From positions 1 to 64,000 of the forward strand of contig JODI01000040.1 of assembly GCA_000720805.1 (NCBI GenBank): a stretch of DNA of 64,000 nt. The letters run 5' to 3'. The notes beneath the pieces are model-generated. The model was not told where the DNA came from. It ran no database searches and saw only the letters and a program-made list of their open reading frames with translations. The position numbers were made by a program, and so were the translations under genes. This document shows positions 62,273 to 64,000 of the stretch, piece by piece (position 1 is the first letter of the stretch; each line of letters begins with the position of its first letter). The DNA comes from Streptomyces violaceoruber (GTDB lineage Bacteria; Actinomycetota; Actinomycetes; Streptomycetales; Streptomycetaceae).

Positions 62273-62623
62273 GTGTCGCGAAACCCCAATGGCCCCAAGC
62301 AAGTTGTGGTCTCTGTCCGGTTCGACACGGACATGTTCACGCTGATCCAGAACTTTGCGTCGGTCTTCAACTCCACGCCCAACGCGGTGATCCGCTCGGC
62401 AGTGAAGGAGTATCTGGCCAATCACGTGAACACCCCGGAGTTCCAAGAGGCCTCCCAGGTCCACGTCGAACGGGCACGCTCGGCGGTCAGCGCCCTGTCC
62501 GATCTTGCCTCCTCCATCACGCAGGAGAACGGCGGGATGGAGCACGGCCCGCTCCCTTACAGCGCCCCGAGCCGCGCCCTTGAGTCGGATGCCACGGTCA
62601 ACCAGCGCTCTGCTATCGGGTAG
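62273..62623 (+). CDS. Ribbon-helix-helix-type DNA-binding protein
   Basis: A 116-aa protein; GAGGAGG at 62262-62268 before the GTG. The N-terminus KQVVVSVRFDTDMFTLIQNFASVFNSTPNAVIRSAVKEYL fits a beta strand followed by two helices, as in RHH/CopG/ParG-like proteins. The C-terminus is polar and probably disordered. Possible regulator of the divergent unknown/zeta-toxin operon, or a small partition-like protein. Confidence 0.62.
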   Translation: MSRNPNGPKQVVVSVRFDTDMFTLIQNFASVFNSTPNAVIRSAVKEYLANHVNTPEFQEASQVHVERARSAVSALSDLASSITQENGGMEHGPLPYSAPSRALESDATVNQRSAIG

Positions 62624-62729
62624 GTAACAGGACCGACACCCCCGCACACGTCCGCGATCATGAACACACCCGCATCCGATGATCGGCATAGGCACCTCTC
62701 GGCGCCGACCGGACGAGGAACAGCGAGAC

Positions 62730-62766
62730 ACAAAGAGGTCTGACAAGACGCGTCAGGCCTCTTTGT
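62730..62766 (+). terminator. Terminator hairpin after the RHH gene
   Basis: Arms ACAAAGAGGTCTGAC (62730-62744) and GTCAGGCCTCTTTGT (62752-62766) pair over 15 bp with one G-U, around a 7-nt loop, followed by CTTC. It lies ~105 bp after the RHH stop. The remainder of the 62624-63133 gap (~365 bp after the hairpin) shows no gene or clear element. Confidence 0.88.
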
Positions 62767-63133
62767 CTTCACCGGATGTCATTACCGCTCACGCCAGGAG
62801 GGATACGAGCCCAACGGGCACGGCACTCGATTCCCACTCCCCCCGCGCCGGGGGTTCACCGTCCAATCCCATTGTGACTTCGGACCGTATCTGGCCAGCG
62901 GCGCGCGAATTCGCCCAGGCCGGCGCACCGTGACGATTCGCAGTAGGCCCCTTTGCCGGCCGACAGTTGGCCAGCGGCTGCCCGAAGCTCTCGTTGGGCT
63001 GGCATGTGGGCAGCCAAGTGTCGGCTTGGCTCAACGGCTGCCGCGCGTATCGTCCACTGTCAGTTCCGTGCGCGGGTCGTCCTCCCGCGCAGCGCCGCTT
63101 CGACTCGGCCCGGCATGTCACAGGGGGCGCCTC

Positions 63134-63712
63134 TCAGTCGTTCGCTGTCAGGCCGGTGCGGACGACGGCCTGGTCGCCGTGGGGGCCGAACAGGTGCAGG
63201 ATTTCCACCGCTTCGGCGTCGGCGGGGCCGAACCAGTGGGGTTCACTGGTGTCGAACTCGGCCACCTCGCCCGGCCGGAGAGTGATCTCGCGCTCCCCGA
63301 GGATGAGGCGGAGCTCGCCGGCGAGCACGTAGAGCCATTCGTAGCCGGAGTGGGTTACCAGTCTCGGTTCGCGGTGCGCGAGCACCTGCTTGAAGACCTG
63401 GACCCGGCCCGGGTACTGCGTCAGCGGGACGAGGACGCTTCCGCGCTCCCGGCTCCACGGCTTCAGATGGACCCGCGGATCACCGGTGGCCGGAGCCGTC
63501 ACCAGCTGGTCCAGCGCGAAGCGGTGGGCGCGGGCGAGCGGAATGAGAAGGTCGAGCGTCGGACGCCGCAGGCCCGACTCCATGCGCGACAGCGTGCTCA
63601 CGGAGATTCCGGTGTCCTCCGCGAGGGTTTCGAGGGTGAGGCCGCGGTCGCGCCGCAGGGCGCGCAGTCGTGGCCCGATGCTGTCGAGGAGTTCCGCGAG
63701 TTCGGCGTCCAT
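63134..63712 (-). CDS. XRE-family regulator with C-terminal cupin domain
   Basis: A 192-aa regulator: helix-turn-helix GPRLRALRRDRGLTLETLAEDTGISVSTLSRMESGLRRPTLDLLIPLARA, then a cupin-2 barrel (HSGYEWLYVLAGELRLILGEREITLRPGEVAEFDTSEPHWFGPADAEAVEILHLFGPHG). These regulators usually control the adjacent divergent gene, here an MFS transporter. The palindrome TTTGC-N7-GCAAA (63720-63736) just upstream could be its operator. Confidence 0.9.
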   Translation of the reverse strand: MDAELAELLDSIGPRLRALRRDRGLTLETLAEDTGISVSTLSRMESGLRRPTLDLLIPLARAHRFALDQLVTAPATGDPRVHLKPWSRERGSVLVPLTQYPGRVQVFKQVLAHREPRLVTHSGYEWLYVLAGELRLILGEREITLRPGEVAEFDTSEPHWFGPADAEAVEILHLFGPHGDQAVVRTGLTAND

Positions 63713-63719
63713 GCGGCCA

Positions 63720-63736
63720 TTTGCAGTCTTCGCAAA
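63720..63736. promoter_or_regulatory. Candidate XRE operator TTTGC-N7-GCAAA
   Basis: An inverted repeat of 5 bp arms around AGTCTTC in the 94-bp gap between the XRE-cupin regulator and the MFS gene. Confidence 0.45.
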
Positions 63737-63806
63737 GTTCCTGGGCCTGGGCCCTGCCCCGAACTGAGCCTGGGCGGCAGTCGATCCCGTAGAAGGGGGA
63801 CCTCCC

Positions 63807-64000
63807 GTGCTCACGACATCCCTGGCCGCTCCACCCTCCCCGATGAGTGCGCGCCGGCGCTGGACGGTGCTGGCAGTCTGCGCGCTCAGCATGTTCCTGG
63901 TGGGTGTGGACACCACCATCGTCAACGTGGGCCTGCCCGAGAAGAAGGCGGCGACCACGGACGGCCTGGTCGTCTCCACCCGGGCCCGCTTCGGGTCCAC
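63807..64000 (+). CDS. MFS transporter (DHA2-like), 5' fragment, probably chimeric after 63941
   Basis: GTG at 63807 with AAGGGGGA at 63793-63800. The first ~45 residues (RRRWTVLAVCALSMFLVGVDTTIVNVGLPE) are the classic first helix of a drug:H+ antiporter with 14 helices. From 63941 the frame reads KKAATTDGLVVSTRARFGST, which is polar and unlike any MFS continuation (normally xIxxDLxxSxxxLQWVVDAY). Either the sequence joins unrelated DNA there or the gene is disrupted. The gene also runs off the window end. Confidence 0.6.
   Translation, partial: MLTTSLAAPPSPMSARRRWTVLAVCALSMFLVGVDTTIVNVGLPEKKAATTDGLVVSTRARFGS

Noticed and set aside
62787..63133. Small genes or an att site between the terminator and the XRE gene
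   Set aside because: Short frames lack starts with ribosome binding sites and protein-like sequence; no tRNA end or matching direct repeat was found.

Overview
The window is high-GC actinobacterial DNA, almost certainly from a Streptomyces. The evidence is the strong third-position G/C bias, frequent GTG starts, coupled ATGA/GTGA overlaps, and a core run trpS / 2'-5' RNA ligase / YihY / D-Ala-D-Ala carboxypeptidase / SCO4848-type membrane protein / metallophosphoesterase. Bases 1-57 are not genomic. They are an Illumina Nextera i5 adapter (P5 tail, 8-nt index, Tn5 mosaic end), so the contig begins with untrimmed library sequence. The last ~60 bases also look wrong: an MFS transporter reading loses its family sequence at about 63941. 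Two probable single-base frameshifts (poly-G at 7332-7338; 57893-57901) also fit a draft assembly.

Layout. 75-5584: a choline-dehydrogenase-like GMC oxidoreductase and a complete glycine-betaine-type ABC importer (ATPase, double permease, lipoprotein). 5588-9256: a PEP-mutase-like gene and three AhpD/CMD-type CxxC proteins around a MocR regulator. 9456-18775: a biosynthetic island. A six-gene minus-strand operon carries an ABM membrane protein, fused p-aminobenzoate synthase PabAB, a benzoate-CoA-type ligase, a second adenylate-forming enzyme, an FAD monooxygenase and a PabC-like lyase. It is divergent from a DUF3050 protein that I infer to be a haem-oxygenase-like metal oxidase. I read this as a compact p-aminobenzoate-derived pathway of unknown product.

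18806-29689: DMT transporter, lipoprotein/ATP-grasp (YgiB-YgiC-like) pair, rocD, and glyA behind a clear ZTP (pfl) riboswitch. Then come two paralogous membrane proteins, an anti-sigma and an ECF sigma factor sharing a duplicated promoter motif, trpS and a 2'-5' RNA ligase. 29690-36284: a second accessory block between trpS/ligase and YihY. It holds a 5'-truncated GMC oxidoreductase, a nucleoside-phosphorylase-like protein overlapping a UDG-like protein, a GDPD-like protein that has lost its catalytic residues, and a TetR/FAD-monooxygenase pair with three palindromic operators. Minisatellites mark its edges.

36285-52604: core genes, including YihY, the D-Ala carboxypeptidase, a family-5 peptide-binding protein, a two-component system, an MMPL exporter fused to a carboxypeptidase-regulatory-like domain, a TetR-controlled DCC/membrane-protein operon, a VOC protein and a DUF4132 pair. 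52605-63133: a third accessory block that looks like decayed mobile or defence DNA. It holds gene remnants, small proteins, a toxin-antitoxin-like pair with a palindromic operator and leaderless start, a STAND NTPase, a frameshifted gene, a protein with two tandem zeta-toxin kinase domains, and an unknown protein divergent from a ribbon-helix-helix protein. 63134-64000: an XRE-cupin regulator divergent from the MFS fragment. I saw no tRNA, rRNA, transposase or CRISPR array.
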